Of a stretch of DNA of 64,000 nt, positions 51,334 through 59,735 are shown piece after piece. The notes under the pieces are model-generated. The model did not search any database, was not told the origin of the DNA, and was given only the letters and a program-made list of their open reading frames with translations. Position numbers and translations under genes: made by a program. The DNA comes from Bacilli bacterium (lineage in GTDB: Bacteria; Bacillota_I; Bacilli_A; RF39; UBA660): NCBI GenBank assembly GCA_900752905.1, contig CAADWX010000014.1, positions 25,853-89,852 on the forward strand. Direction: 5' to 3'. Position 1 is the first letter of the stretch, and each line of letters opens with the position of its first letter.

Positions 51334-52029
51334 ATGGAAAAAAGTTCTTATAAAAAATCTTGTTTAACTGGTATTATAGCAATATTGGTATATATGATTG
51401 TTCCAGATATAGCAATTCCAGTATTAAAAATGTTTAATATAGATTATTATTCACTATCGTTAGCGTTTAAAATACTTTTTATAATAATTTCTGAATTATT
51501 AACTTTATCTATATTAATTCTCATATATTCAAAAGATTTTAGCAAAGATTTTAGTGATTTAAAAAACAACTGGAAAAAATATGCTGATAAATATATAAAA
51601 TATTGGATTATTGTATTATTTATCATGGCTATAAGCAATTCTCTAATTACTTATTTTACTGGTTCACAGACATCAGCTAACGAAGAAGCCGTAAGAAATT
51701 TAATGCAAAAAGTTCCACTTTATATGTTTTTATCTTCAGTTTTTTATGCCCCTGTATGTGAAGAATTAATATTTAGAAAATCTTTAAAGAAGATTATTCC
51801 AATTAAATGGTTATTTATCATGATTTCTGGTTTAATTTTTGGTGGTCTTCATGTATTAACTGGTTTTTCAGGTGTTAAAGACTTATTATATTTAATACCT
51901 TATTGCACTCCTGGTTTTGTTTTAGCGTATGCATATCAGGATACAGATAACATTTTAGTATCTATAAGTATTCATTTTATTCATAATTTTATACTTGTGA
52001 TACTTCAATATTTAATTTATTTTTTATAA
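51334..52029 (+). CDS. CPBP-family intramembrane metalloprotease (CAAX protease/Abi)
   Basis: The ATG at 51334 follows GGTGAT; the upstream in-frame Met lies before the promoter. The 231-residue protein has about six hydrophobic segments and the three CPBP motifs: PVCEELIFRKSL (EExxxR), ISGLIFGGLHVLTG (FxxxH) and ISIHFIHNFIL (HxxxN-type). Members process prenylated proteins or peptides; several give immunity to bacteriocins. Substrate unknown. It has its own promoter and a terminator at 52027-52051. Confidence 0.9.
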   Translation: MEKSSYKKSCLTGIIAILVYMIVPDIAIPVLKMFNIDYYSLSLAFKILFIIISELLTLSILILIYSKDFSKDFSDLKNNWKKYADKYIKYWIIVLFIMAISNSLITYFTGSQTSANEEAVRNLMQKVPLYMFLSSVFYAPVCEELIFRKSLKKIIPIKWLFIMISGLIFGGLHVLTGFSGVKDLLYLIPYCTPGFVLAYAYQDTDNILVSISIHFIHNFILVILQYLIYFL

Positions 52030-52051
52030 GACATTTTAATGTCTTTTTTTT
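52027..52051 (+). terminator. Terminator of the CPBP gene
   Basis: AAGACATT and AATGTCTT arms followed by a run of nine T on the plus strand. Confidence 0.85.
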
Positions 52052-52077
52052 TATGATACAATATTTTTGGTGATTAT

Positions 52078-53019
52078 ATGAAATATTCTAGAATAGATAA
52101 ATATCATAAAGAGAAGATTGATTCAAACAATTTTGAAACTAATGGTAAAAATAATAAAAAAAGATTAAGAAAAAACGTTAAAATATTTATTTTCTCGGTA
52201 CTAGCTATATTTTTTTTAACATATTTTATCATTACTTATTCTAAAGAAATTGCTATAGGTAATATTAAAACAAATGAATATAATATTAATTCCAAATTAA
52301 TTACTAAAGAATATCATGGTACTAAAATTGTACACTTCTCAGACATTCATTATGGAACTTCCATTGATAAAGAGTTATTAACAAATATAGTAAATGAAAT
52401 AAATTTAACTAAACCAGATATTGTAATATTTACAGGTGATCTATTTGATAAAGATGTAACTTTAAATTCAAATGATTTAGAGGATTTAAGTAAAATTTTA
52501 AGTAAAATTGATTCTACTTATGGGAAATATGCTATAAAAGGAGATAATGATTTTATTGACGCTTGGAGTATGGTTATTGAAAATAGTGGATTTATTGATA
52601 TAAATAATACATATGATTGTATATATAATAAGAATAATGAGGTAATCATGATTTCTGGATTATCTTCAAATATAAAAGACAAAAAAAGTATTTCTAAAAA
52701 GCTTGAAAACATATATGATTATTTAAATAACAATAAAGTAACATATTCGATATTAGCATTACATGAACCTGATTTTATAGATAAAATTAACTTAAAAATG
52801 TTTAATCTTGTATTAGCCGGTCATACTCTTGGGGGTGAAGTTAAATTACCTATAATTGGTGGAACAAATTACCCAAAATACGGAAAAAAATATATTAAAA
52901 ATTACTACAAAAAATCAAATACTGATATATATATAAGTAATGGCCTTGGGACTTCTGATTTAAAAATGAGACTTTTTAATAATCCTTCATTTAATTTATA
53001 TAGATTAAGAAAAAAATAG
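52078..53019 (+). CDS. Membrane-anchored metallophosphoesterase (YkuE-like)
   Basis: A 313-residue protein. A basic N-terminus and one membrane helix (about 38-58) are followed by a calcineurin-like phosphoesterase domain: HFSDIHYG, DIVIFTGDLFDK, YAIKGDND, LALHEPDF and LAGHTLGGEV, which supply the two-metal site. Such enzymes act outside the cell on phosphate esters; in Bacillus YkuE is a cell-wall-associated relative. TACAAT near 52053 may be the -10; GGTGATT precedes the ATG. Confidence 0.92.
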   Translation: MKYSRIDKYHKEKIDSNNFETNGKNNKKRLRKNVKIFIFSVLAIFFLTYFIITYSKEIAIGNIKTNEYNINSKLITKEYHGTKIVHFSDIHYGTSIDKELLTNIVNEINLTKPDIVIFTGDLFDKDVTLNSNDLEDLSKILSKIDSTYGKYAIKGDNDFIDAWSMVIENSGFIDINNTYDCIYNKNNEVIMISGLSSNIKDKKSISKKLENIYDYLNNNKVTYSILALHEPDFIDKINLKMFNLVLAGHTLGGEVKLPIIGGTNYPKYGKKYIKNYYKKSNTDIYISNGLGTSDLKMRLFNNPSFNLYRLRKK

Positions 53020-53044
53020 AGATTTAACACTCTATTTTTTTTCT
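53019..53044. terminator. Bidirectional terminator between the phosphoesterase and endolysin genes
   Basis: ATAGAG and CTCTAT arms around ATTTAACA, with T on the plus strand and an A run serving the minus strand. Confidence 0.75.
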
Positions 53045-53826
53045 ACATTATTAATATTTATTGCACATGTAACTTTATTGTTTATACCAATCACTACTCT
53101 ATCATTTTTGATTTCAATTACATCATAAACATTATTATATACGAATTTTGCAAGAGCAGTACCATTATAGTCTTTTGATCCTGTCTTTACTTTTACCTTA
53201 TCTCCTATTTTTATACTTGATTTTTCCATTATACAATCATCATTTATAAAACCAACATTATTATCAATTAGATAAGGATTTCTAGTATTGGGGTAAATTT
53301 TAGTTATTGTTCCTGACTTATATAAAGGATTTAATGAATTATCAGAAGAAGATGACTCGTATATTTTGTTATACTCAACATTATCACCAACATTATATTT
53401 TAAAGAAGTTTTTTCAATTAATTTCTTATCCAAATATTTAGTTGGATCAATTTTAACACCATTTTTTATAATTTCAAAATGTAAATGTTTCCCATATGCA
53501 TTACCACTATCTCCCATTGTTGCTATAATACTACCTTCTTTTACCTTATCTCCTATATTATATTTTATATTATTTTCTAAATGTGCATACAAAGTATAAT
53601 AACCATTATGTTTTATCTTTATAAAATTTCCATATGACTCATTTCCATGTGAACCTTTGTTATTTTTTTTATTTTTTTGAACTTGAACTACCTGACCATC
53701 TTCATAACAAAGAACATCATCTATTGTATAACTTTCACCAACTATATCTACTGCTTTATGTTTTGTAGAATAAGAATTAGTTATTTCACATTTTCCTTTT
53801 TTTAAAACTCTACATTCTTTACTCAT
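53032..53826 (-). CDS. M23-family peptidoglycan endopeptidase (endolysin-like)
   Basis: A 264-residue LytM/M23 protein without signal peptide. Zinc ligands lie in TKHKAVDIVG (HxxxD) and GKHLHFEI (HxH), with YGNFIKIKHNGYYTLYAHLE between. After about residue 145 it has two SH3-like segments (YNVGDNVEYNKIY; IKIGDKVKVKTGSKDYNGTA) likely to bind cell wall. Such enzymes cut peptide cross-links. Absence of an export signal and the holin-like gene 4 bases upstream match a phage lysis pair, though no other phage gene is near. Confidence 0.88.
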   Translation of the reverse strand: MSKECRVLKKGKCEITNSYSTKHKAVDIVGESYTIDDVLCYEDGQVVQVQKNKKNNKGSHGNESYGNFIKIKHNGYYTLYAHLENNIKYNIGDKVKEGSIIATMGDSGNAYGKHLHFEIIKNGVKIDPTKYLDKKLIEKTSLKYNVGDNVEYNKIYESSSSDNSLNPLYKSGTITKIYPNTRNPYLIDNNVGFINDDCIMEKSSIKIGDKVKVKTGSKDYNGTALAKFVYNNVYDVIEIKNDRVVIGINNKVTCAININNVEKK

Positions 53827-53830
53827 AAGA

Positions 53831-54166
53831 TCACTCTTCCTTTTTTAGCAATTGCTTTATTTTGTTAAAAATATTTACCATATAACTCTTATATAGAGTA
53901 AATACGATACTTATTATTTCTATAGGGGTTATCAAATTTGCTGAAATATCGATATTAAATTTTTCAAAAAGAAATGGTAATAACTCAATTGTAAAACAAA
54001 TAGTTATTGTTATAACCAAAATAGTTATAAATTTAATAAATTCTCGTCCAATTATTTTTAAATTCATTGTTTCATTATTTATAATTTTATCTAATAATAA
54101 ATTCATTAACCAACAAATTAATAAAAAAGCTGAAATAACTACCAAAACTATTGTATCTTTTAACAT
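53831..54166 (-). CDS. Holin-like membrane protein
   Basis: A 111-residue protein with two to three hydrophobic segments (about 5-25, 43-62 and 75-95) and a basic C-terminus (NIFNKIKQLLKKEE), the layout of phage holins. It precedes the M23 enzyme by 4 bases, so the pair is cotranscribed. Holins form membrane lesions through which a signal-less endolysin reaches the wall. I cannot assign the exact holin family. Confidence 0.7.
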   Translation of the reverse strand: MLKDTIVLVVISAFLLICWLMNLLLDKIINNETMNLKIIGREFIKFITILVITITICFTIELLPFLFEKFNIDISANLITPIEIISIVFTLYKSYMVNIFNKIKQLLKKEE

Positions 54167-54239
54167 ATAAAATCCCCTTTCTTGAATATATTCAGTATAT
54201 TGTATGAGGGTTAAATTTTTTTAAATAATTAATTAATAT

Positions 54240-54264
54240 AAAAAAGAGCATTACATACTCTTTA
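54240..54264 (-). terminator. Terminator of the tail-anchored protein gene
   Basis: AAAGAGTA and TGCTCTTT-type arms followed by T on the minus strand, overlapping the stop at 54251. Confidence 0.6.
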
Positions 54265-55363
54265 TTTTTAAGATTTCGATAACCATTGTTGTTAGCATAC
54301 CACCAAAGAAACCTGTTGTTAATGCTAACAAAATAACATTTGTGAAACCTTTATTATTATTTAATTTTAATACTTTAACTTTTGGTTTTTCCACAGTTTT
54401 TTCTTTTTCTTCATTAATCATATCATTATTTTTCTGATATAATTCTTTTTCTTGTTCTGGTAAATTTGCCATTAACTCTGGATAATCATAATATAATTGT
54501 GCTTTATTTGGATCAATTTGTGCCTTTATCTCTTTTTGCTTTTCATCAGTTAAAACCATAGTTTTATCTAAATCTTCTATTCCAGATTTATCTTTTTCTA
54601 CATTTTCTTCTTTTGATTTTGTATTTAGTTCTTTAGTAGCACCTTTTTCTATAACAACTACTCTATTTAGTGATGTATTATATTCAGCTTCATATATTTT
54701 TCCAGTATTTGTCATAGCAATACAATTTTCAAAATTAATTGATACAAGTCCTAATTCATCTCTTTTAGAATTTAATTCACTTAGCTGATTTTTTTCTTTA
54801 TCAGTTAAATTTACTACTCTTTCAGGATGTGAATATATTTCATTAATTGGGAACATTTTTAATTCATTATTAGTATTTATTCTTTGATTTTCCATAATAG
54901 CATTAGCGTTATTTTGATCACTATATTGTTGATATTTTACAGAATTCTCTTGAATATCTTTTAGTTGTTCATCTAAAGCTTTACCACTTGCATCTTGTTC
55001 TAATAAAACATAATTATTTATATTAGGACTATAAAATTTATAAATTGTTTTACCATTATTTATAGTTACTTTTTCTATATTTGAAATATCTATACCATAA
55101 GCTGCAGCTATTTTTTCTTCTTCTCTTTTATTTTCTTGTTCTTTTAAAAATTCAGACTTTAAAAATTCATCTGCAATCTTTTCTTGCTCAACTTCACCTT
55201 TAATATTCTTTAATTGTTCAATTAATGTTTTCCATTTTTCATCATTCATATATAGATCATTATATTTTTGAATTAACTTTCTTTCTTCTATAGTTCCATC
55301 TAATTTTCCACTATTAAACTTTCTCAATATATTAATATATTCATTTATTGATTCTCTATTCAT
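54251..55363 (-). CDS. Hypothetical tail-anchored protein
   Basis: I do not recognise this 370-residue protein. It is highly charged and helical, with two similar-looking segments (VTINNGKTIYKFYSPNINNY near 98 and CIAMTNTGKIYEAEYNTSLN near 217) that may be related beta hairpins. A single hydrophobic helix near the C-terminus (FTNVILLALTTGFFGGMLTT) anchors it with only a few residues beyond. The bulk is therefore cytoplasmic. It stands alone, with tRNA-Ala upstream. Confidence 0.6.
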   Translation of the reverse strand: MNRESINEYINILRKFNSGKLDGTIEERKLIQKYNDLYMNDEKWKTLIEQLKNIKGEVEQEKIADEFLKSEFLKEQENKREEEKIAAAYGIDISNIEKVTINNGKTIYKFYSPNINNYVLLEQDASGKALDEQLKDIQENSVKYQQYSDQNNANAIMENQRINTNNELKMFPINEIYSHPERVVNLTDKEKNQLSELNSKRDELGLVSINFENCIAMTNTGKIYEAEYNTSLNRVVVIEKGATKELNTKSKEENVEKDKSGIEDLDKTMVLTDEKQKEIKAQIDPNKAQLYYDYPELMANLPEQEKELYQKNNDMINEEKEKTVEKPKVKVLKLNNNKGFTNVILLALTTGFFGGMLTTMVIEILKIKSM

Positions 55364-55425
55364 ACCACACTCTCCTATTATATATATAATATAACAAATT
55401 TCACCTTTTTTAAAGACATTTTATC

Positions 55426-55453
55426 AAAAAAAAATCACCTTTTGGTGATTTAA
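55426..55453 (-). terminator. Terminator of tRNA-Ala
   Basis: AAATCACC and GGTGATTT arms with eight T following on the minus strand. Confidence 0.85.
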
Positions 55454-55462
55454 TATTCAACA

Positions 55463-55539
55463 TGGTGGAGGATGAGGGACTCGAACCCTTGACCCCCTGC
55501 GTGCAAGGCAGGTGCTCTAGCCAGCTGAGCTAATCCCCC
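55463..55539 (-). tRNA. tRNA-Ala (anticodon UGC)
   Basis: On the minus strand GGGGGAT pairs with ATCCTCC to form the acceptor stem, including the G3-U70 pair that marks alanine tRNAs. The anticodon arm CCTGC-CTTGCAC-GCAGG gives TGC. The T arm GGGTTCGAGTCCC is normal. CCA is encoded. The gap 55364-55679 holds only this gene, its terminator and a -10-like TATAAT (55647-55652) for the next operon. Confidence 0.98.
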
Positions 55540-55679
55540 ATAACTGAACATTCAAATTATACCATATATGATTTTTAAATGTCAATTATTTTTTTAATAT
55601 TTATTACTATTTTAAAGTTTTTGGTACCCATTATTTAGTCTATTCATATAATAAACTAGAAAAAAGGAGGGTTTATTGT

Positions 55680-56666
55680 TTGAAAAAATTTGTATATACA
55701 ATTGTATTGTTATGTATTGTTTTATTAATAGTATTATTTTGCTTTTTGAATAGAAAAGAAGATAATAAATTAACAAAGATAAAAGTTGCAGAGGTAGCAC
55801 ATTCGATTTTTTATGCACCTATGTATGCTGCTGATTCCTTAGGATATTTTGAAGATGAAGGGTTAGATGTTGAAATAATACTTACATCTGGTGCGGATAA
55901 CGTTGCTGCAGCAGTTATGAGTGGTGATGTTCAAGTTGGTTTTTGTGGAAGTGAACAAACAATTTATATTTATAACCAAGGTGCGAAAGATTATTTAGTT
56001 AACTTTGCTGCTCTTACAAAAAAAGATGGAAGTTTTATAGTATCAAGAGAAAAAGAAGATAATTTTGATATTAAAAATCTTAAAGGAAAATATGTTATAG
56101 CTGGTAGAACTGGTGGTATGCCTGCAATGACATTTGAATGGATATTAAATCAAAATGGTATTAAAACTGAAGATTTAACTTTTGATACAAGTATTGCTTT
56201 TGCATCAATGAGCGGAGCTTTCATAGGTGGTACAGGTGATTATGTTTCTCTATTTGAACCAACAGCTAGTGATATAGAAAATAATGGTTATGGATATATT
56301 GTTGCTTCATTAGGTGAACTTGGTGGAAATGTACCTTATACAACTTTTAATGCTAAAAAAAGCTATATAAAAGAGAATAAAGATACTATTCAAAAATTTG
56401 TAAATGCTATAAATAAAGGATTAAATTATGTACATAGTAATTCTTCTGATAAAGTAGCAAAAACAATACAAGATTATTTTCCAGATGTTTCATATAATGA
56501 TCTTACACAAATTGTTCAAAATTATATGGATATAGATTCATGGTATGATTCAACTTTAATTGAAGAAAAAGATTTTGAACATATTCAAGATATTATTGAA
56601 AATGCTAATGAATTAGAAAAAAGAGTTGAATTTAAAACTTTATTTGATACATCATTTTCTAAATAA
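55680..56666 (+). CDS. ABC transporter substrate-binding protein (NMT1/SsuA-like)
   Basis: A 328-residue protein starting with TTG after AAAGGAGG. It has an N-terminal hydrophobic segment with a cysteine at its end (VLLIVLFCFLN), which may be a lipobox or a plain anchor. The body follows the NMT1/SsuA pattern: AEVAHSIFYAPMYAADSLGY, FEDEGLDVEIILTSGADNVA, MSGDVQVGFCGSEQ and ATEP-like FEPTASDIE. Such proteins bind sulfonates, nitrate or thiamine precursors. No riboswitch is visible upstream, so substrate is open. ATPase and permease genes follow. Confidence 0.9.
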   Translation: MKKFVYTIVLLCIVLLIVLFCFLNRKEDNKLTKIKVAEVAHSIFYAPMYAADSLGYFEDEGLDVEIILTSGADNVAAAVMSGDVQVGFCGSEQTIYIYNQGAKDYLVNFAALTKKDGSFIVSREKEDNFDIKNLKGKYVIAGRTGGMPAMTFEWILNQNGIKTEDLTFDTSIAFASMSGAFIGGTGDYVSLFEPTASDIENNGYGYIVASLGELGGNVPYTTFNAKKSYIKENKDTIQKFVNAINKGLNYVHSNSSDKVAKTIQDYFPDVSYNDLTQIVQNYMDIDSWYDSTLIEEKDFEHIQDIIENANELEKRVEFKTLFDTSFSK

Positions 56667-56693
56667 AACTAATTTTTATTAGTTTTTTTCTTT
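56667..56693 (+). terminator. Terminator or attenuator after the binding-protein gene
   Basis: AAAACTAAT and ATTAGTTTT arms with T run, between the binding-protein and ATPase genes. Such hairpins often keep binding protein in excess over the rest of the transporter. Confidence 0.75.
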
Positions 56694-56750
56694 TTTGTCA
56701 TTAACAAATAAAATATTAATTCATATTATAAAATGATTAGGAGGATTATA

Positions 56751-57365
56751 ATGAAGAAAGAAGTTTTAAAAATAAATAACCTAAAGAAAATATATCATAC
56801 TCCAAAATGTGAAATTACTGCTTTAGAAGATTTTTCGTTTACATTAAATGAAGGAGAATTTGTATCTATTGTTGGCCCTAGTGGATGTGGTAAATCAACA
56901 ATTTTATCGATACTTACAAACTTAATTTCTCAATCAAGTGGCTCTTTTGAAATTTATAATAATAATAAAATTGGATATATGCTTCAAGAAGATAGTTTAT
57001 TTCCATTTAGAAACATACTAAATAATTGTTTACTTGGTTTAGAAATTAATCATAAATTAAACAAAGAAAATAAAAACTATGTTTTAAATCTATTGAAAAC
57101 ATATGGACTTGATGATTTTAAATATTCATATCCAGAAAATCTATCTGGTGGTATGAGACAAAGAGTTGCCTTAATCAGAACTTTAGCGACTAGACCTGAT
57201 ATTTTACTACTTGATGAACCTTTTTCGGCTTTAGATTATCAATCAAGGCTTGCTGTTTCTGATGATATATATAAAATTTTAAAAAAAGAGAAAAAAAGTG
57301 CAATTATGGTAACTCATGATTTGGCCGAAGGCATTTCCCAAATTGATATGACTTTTTATTCATAA
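56751..57365 (+). pseudogene. ABC transporter ATPase, 5' part (C-terminus displaced by element 2)
   Basis: The ATG at 56751 follows GGAGG. The open frame gives 204 residues with Walker A (VGPSGCGKST), Q-loop (GYMLQED), signature (LSGGMRQR), Walker B (DILLLDEPFSALD) and H-loop (MVTHDLAE). After residue 193 the host sequence is replaced by GISQIDMTFYS-stop, encoded by element DNA. The missing 56 residues lie at 59719-59889 and complete a normal 249-residue ATPase. Since all catalytic motifs remain, the short form might still work; the lost part normally follows the H-loop and helps fold the domain. Confidence 0.88.
57310..57345 (+). other. attL junction of element 2
   Basis: Host TGATTTGGC runs into CCGAAG (57325-57330), shared with 59714-59719. 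On the element side GCAT-N6-AATT-N-ATATGA-N-T is the mirror of the arm at the other end. The recombinase gene ends 26 bases inside. Confidence 0.85.
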
Positions 57366-58855
57366 AATTCTACATTAAGTATTTTGATTTTTCCTTTTAT
57401 TTTGTTCGGATCATCATTTATTAAAACTATTTTTTTTATAAAATTTTTTATAAATTCTTTTTTTTCATTATCTTTTAACATAATCCAGTGATCTTTTAAA
57501 TTGTTTGATATTTTTGTTAAATCTATTTTTAAATCTTTTTGACTACTAATATCATTTATTTCTTTATTAAAAAATAGAATATCTTTATCAATTTTTTTTG
57601 TCATATATTCAAATTGATCCATACTTATTTTATCAAAAAGAAATAAATCTAATATTTTCTTTTTTTTATTAAGTAATATTTTTAAATTTTTATTCATTTT
57701 ATTTTGATTTTCAGTATGTTTTTTATTAGTTCTTATCTGATTTATATCATCATAAATTTTTATATTATCTATATAATCTTGGAATGCTGTTTCTATTTTT
57801 TTTTGACTTATACCTAAACATGGACATTTCTTTTTAGCGTGATTAACGCATTTATATCCTACAAATGTTTTTTTTAAACCACTTTTATTTTTCTTTGTTG
57901 ATCTCGAAGTTGTCATTTTTTCCCCACAAAATCCGCATATTAATATACCACAATAATAAGCATCATCTTTTGAACTATTTGTTCTTTGTATACTTTTTTC
58001 TTTTTTTATTTTAAGTTGTACTTTATTCCAAATATTTTTAGATATAATTGACTTATGTCTTCCTTCTAACGTTAAATAATCCATTTTACCTATATGGTAT
58101 CTTACTTTTCCAATATACGTTGGATTAGTTAATATTAAACGGATATTTTTTGGTGTCCATATACTATTTATTACATGATGTTCTTGACTGTTTCTTTTTT
58201 TTATTATTTTGCCTGATAACTTTGTAGGGATTTTTTCAGAATTTAATATTGTACATATTTGCGTAAAATTTTTATCATCAAGATACAAATTAAAAATTCG
58301 TTTTACAATCTTTGCTTCTTTTTCATTAATAACCTGTTCTTTTTCGTGTTTCTTTCTATCATATCCATAGCACATAATTGAACTTGCTAAGGTATAACCT
58401 TCATTAACTTTTTGCTTAAACGCTACTTTAACTCTCTCAATAGTTTGTTCTCTTTCTAATTGCGCTACAGCGCCATTTATTCTGATAGAAAATCTTCCAG
58501 TTGCGGTTGAAACATCTATTATTCCTCCAGATAATGTAAAAACTTCTATTCCATATTCTTGAACTAATAATATTATATCTTCAGTGTCTCTACTATCTCT
58601 TGTTAATCTATCAAATTTATATAAAACTACCACATCTATTTTATTTTCTTTTATATCATTTATCATTCTTTTAACTTCAGGTCTATCTTTAATATTTTTA
58701 CCACTTATTCCTTCATCAGCATAAATGTCAAATATTTCCCATCCCTGATTTAAAGAAAAATTTGTTAAATTATTTTTTTGAGCTGCAACAGAATAGCCTT
58801 CTTTTGCTTGATGTTCTGTAGATACTCTTATATATATACCTGCCCTTTTTTTCAT
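57356..58855 (-). CDS. Large serine recombinase (element 2)
   Basis: The ATG at 58855 (MKKRAGIYIRVSTEHQAKEG) follows AAGGAGT by 7 bases; the longer open frame upstream is rejected. The 499-residue protein has Ser12 as nucleophile, ADEGISGKNIKDRPEVKRMI and YKFDRLTRDSRDTEDI in the catalytic domain, a recombinase domain (GYDRKKHEKEQVINEKEAKI; PTYIGKVRYH), a zinc ribbon (CGFCGEKM ... CVNHAKKKCPC) and a coiled-coil tail. It differs clearly from the enzyme of element 1 (Ser, motif and tail sequences), so the two elements are independent. It ends overlapping the truncated ATPase frame by 10 bases. Confidence 0.95.
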   Translation of the reverse strand: MKKRAGIYIRVSTEHQAKEGYSVAAQKNNLTNFSLNQGWEIFDIYADEGISGKNIKDRPEVKRMINDIKENKIDVVVLYKFDRLTRDSRDTEDIILLVQEYGIEVFTLSGGIIDVSTATGRFSIRINGAVAQLEREQTIERVKVAFKQKVNEGYTLASSIMCYGYDRKKHEKEQVINEKEAKIVKRIFNLYLDDKNFTQICTILNSEKIPTKLSGKIIKKRNSQEHHVINSIWTPKNIRLILTNPTYIGKVRYHIGKMDYLTLEGRHKSIISKNIWNKVQLKIKKEKSIQRTNSSKDDAYYCGILICGFCGEKMTTSRSTKKNKSGLKKTFVGYKCVNHAKKKCPCLGISQKKIETAFQDYIDNIKIYDDINQIRTNKKHTENQNKMNKNLKILLNKKKKILDLFLFDKISMDQFEYMTKKIDKDILFFNKEINDISSQKDLKIDLTKISNNLKDHWIMLKDNEKKEFIKNFIKKIVLINDDPNKIKGKIKILNVEFYE

Positions 58856-58856
58856 T

Positions 58857-58955
58857 TTACACTCCTTGAATTTGCATTCTAATAAATGTTTTATTAAATA
58901 AAAATTCAATTATTTTTTCTTGCTGATTACTTGTTAAAACTATTTTTTGTTTCAT
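58857..58955 (-). CDS. Small 32-residue ORF upstream of the recombinase (element 2)
   Basis: ATG at 58955 after AGGTGAT; product MKQKIVLTSNQQEKIIEFLF and twelve more residues. Its stop lies one base before the recombinase ATG, and the recombinase ribosome site lies inside it, so translation is coupled. It could be a leader peptide or a very small directionality factor. No domain recognised. Confidence 0.5.
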   Translation of the reverse strand: MKQKIVLTSNQQEKIIEFLFNKTFIRMQIQGV

Positions 58956-59113
58956 TTTATCACCTATTTAATAATATGATAAGTGTAAACTTTTTATAAA
59001 ATTTTATTAAATATAGAAAAAAATATTTTAGTGTATTGACTTAATAAATTAGAATATGATAAGTTTAAGGTCCCGCGCCAAATCGGACACGGATAACAAA
59101 GGAGTGTTACAAC
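58956..59113. other. Divergent control region of element 2
   Basis: Two copies of AATATGATAAGT lie at 58973-58984 and 59053-59064, one per direction of transcription. A GC-rich patch CCCGCGCCAAATCGGACACG (from 59073) interrupts otherwise AT-rich DNA just before the AAAGGAG of the 195-residue gene. The repeats may bind the same regulator; the patch is unexplained. Confidence 0.55.
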
Positions 59114-59701
59114 ATGATTATAAAAATTTATACTACAACTATTATTATTTCAATAGGAATTAGAATGCTTAGTAATTTAATTGTCCTAAAAAAAGTTACA
59201 TTGCTAGGTTATAAATTCATTTTTTTTGATAAAATTTTGAAAAAGCATTTAATTAAGTATGCAATTTCTTTTATACCAATTATTAATATATTTATGGCTT
59301 TAAAAGAAATAGCTAATATATTATTTCTTAACGATTTTATAAAAAGTAATTTTTTATTAATGGTGTTAAACGAGATGGATAAACATTGTATTGATTTAAA
59401 CAATTCATTTTTTAACATTATTAAAATTAATTTAAAAAATAAAATATATCCAGATAATTTATTTATATTTTTTGAAAATGGTTTGGAAAATGTAATTTAT
59501 TACACAATACAAAATGAGAAAATTATAATTACATCATCAAAAGGTCCTATATCTAAGAAGAATTTACAATCACAAATTAAGGTATTAAAAGATCAATTAG
59601 ACTACATTTATTTATTAACTAAAACGCCTAATGATAAGCTCCAATTGAAAGATAATAAGCAAAATTTTTTACCTTATTTTAATTTCAATAATTCATATTA
59701 A
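59114..59701 (+). CDS. Hypothetical membrane-associated protein (element 2)
   Basis: I do not recognise this 195-residue protein. It begins with a hydrophobic segment (YTTTIIISIGIRMLSNLIVL) and has a second (YAISFIPIINIFMALKEIAN), then a mixed region and a charged C-terminal helix (KKNLQSQIKVLKDQLDYIYL). It is the only cargo of the element and stops 12 bases before the right core. It could be a toxin, an immunity-type protein or a regulator of excision; none is supported by a motif. Confidence 0.6.
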   Translation: MIIKIYTTTIIISIGIRMLSNLIVLKKVTLLGYKFIFFDKILKKHLIKYAISFIPIINIFMALKEIANILFLNDFIKSNFLLMVLNEMDKHCIDLNNSFFNIIKINLKNKIYPDNLFIFFENGLENVIYYTIQNEKIIITSSKGPISKKNLQSQIKVLKDQLDYIYLLTKTPNDKLQLKDNKQNFLPYFNFNNSY

Positions 59702-59735
59702 TTAACTTTATGCCCGAAGCCATATCAATGTCTGA
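59700..59735 (+). other. attR junction of element 2
   Basis: Element DNA ending ...TAACTTTATGC meets CCGAAG (59714-59719) and then host GCCATATCAATG, which resumes the ATPase frame. Confidence 0.85.

Larger units (their letters stand above)
57325..59719. mobile_element. 2.4-kb serine-recombinase element splitting an ABC ATPase gene
   Basis: Boundaries come from the ATPase halves, which join in frame at the shared CCGAAG. The restored site TGATTTGGC-CGAA-GCCATATCA is itself nearly a perfect inverted repeat with GA at the centre, and the joined element ends are also mirror-symmetric around the same core, as for serine-recombinase attB and attP. Content: a serine recombinase, a 32-residue ORF and one 195-residue unknown protein. 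It has no replication, transfer or resistance genes, so it is a minimal site-specific intervening sequence. Confidence 0.88.

Noticed and set aside
55540..55680. TPP riboswitch before the ABC importer, which would identify a thiamine-precursor transporter
   Set aside because: None of the conserved CUGAGA or ACCUGA-type segments is present in the short AT-rich leader.
59073..59100. CGGATAACAA in the leader of element 2 as a lac-type operator
   Set aside because: Only about ten bases match, there is no symmetry, and no LacI-type gene is nearby.
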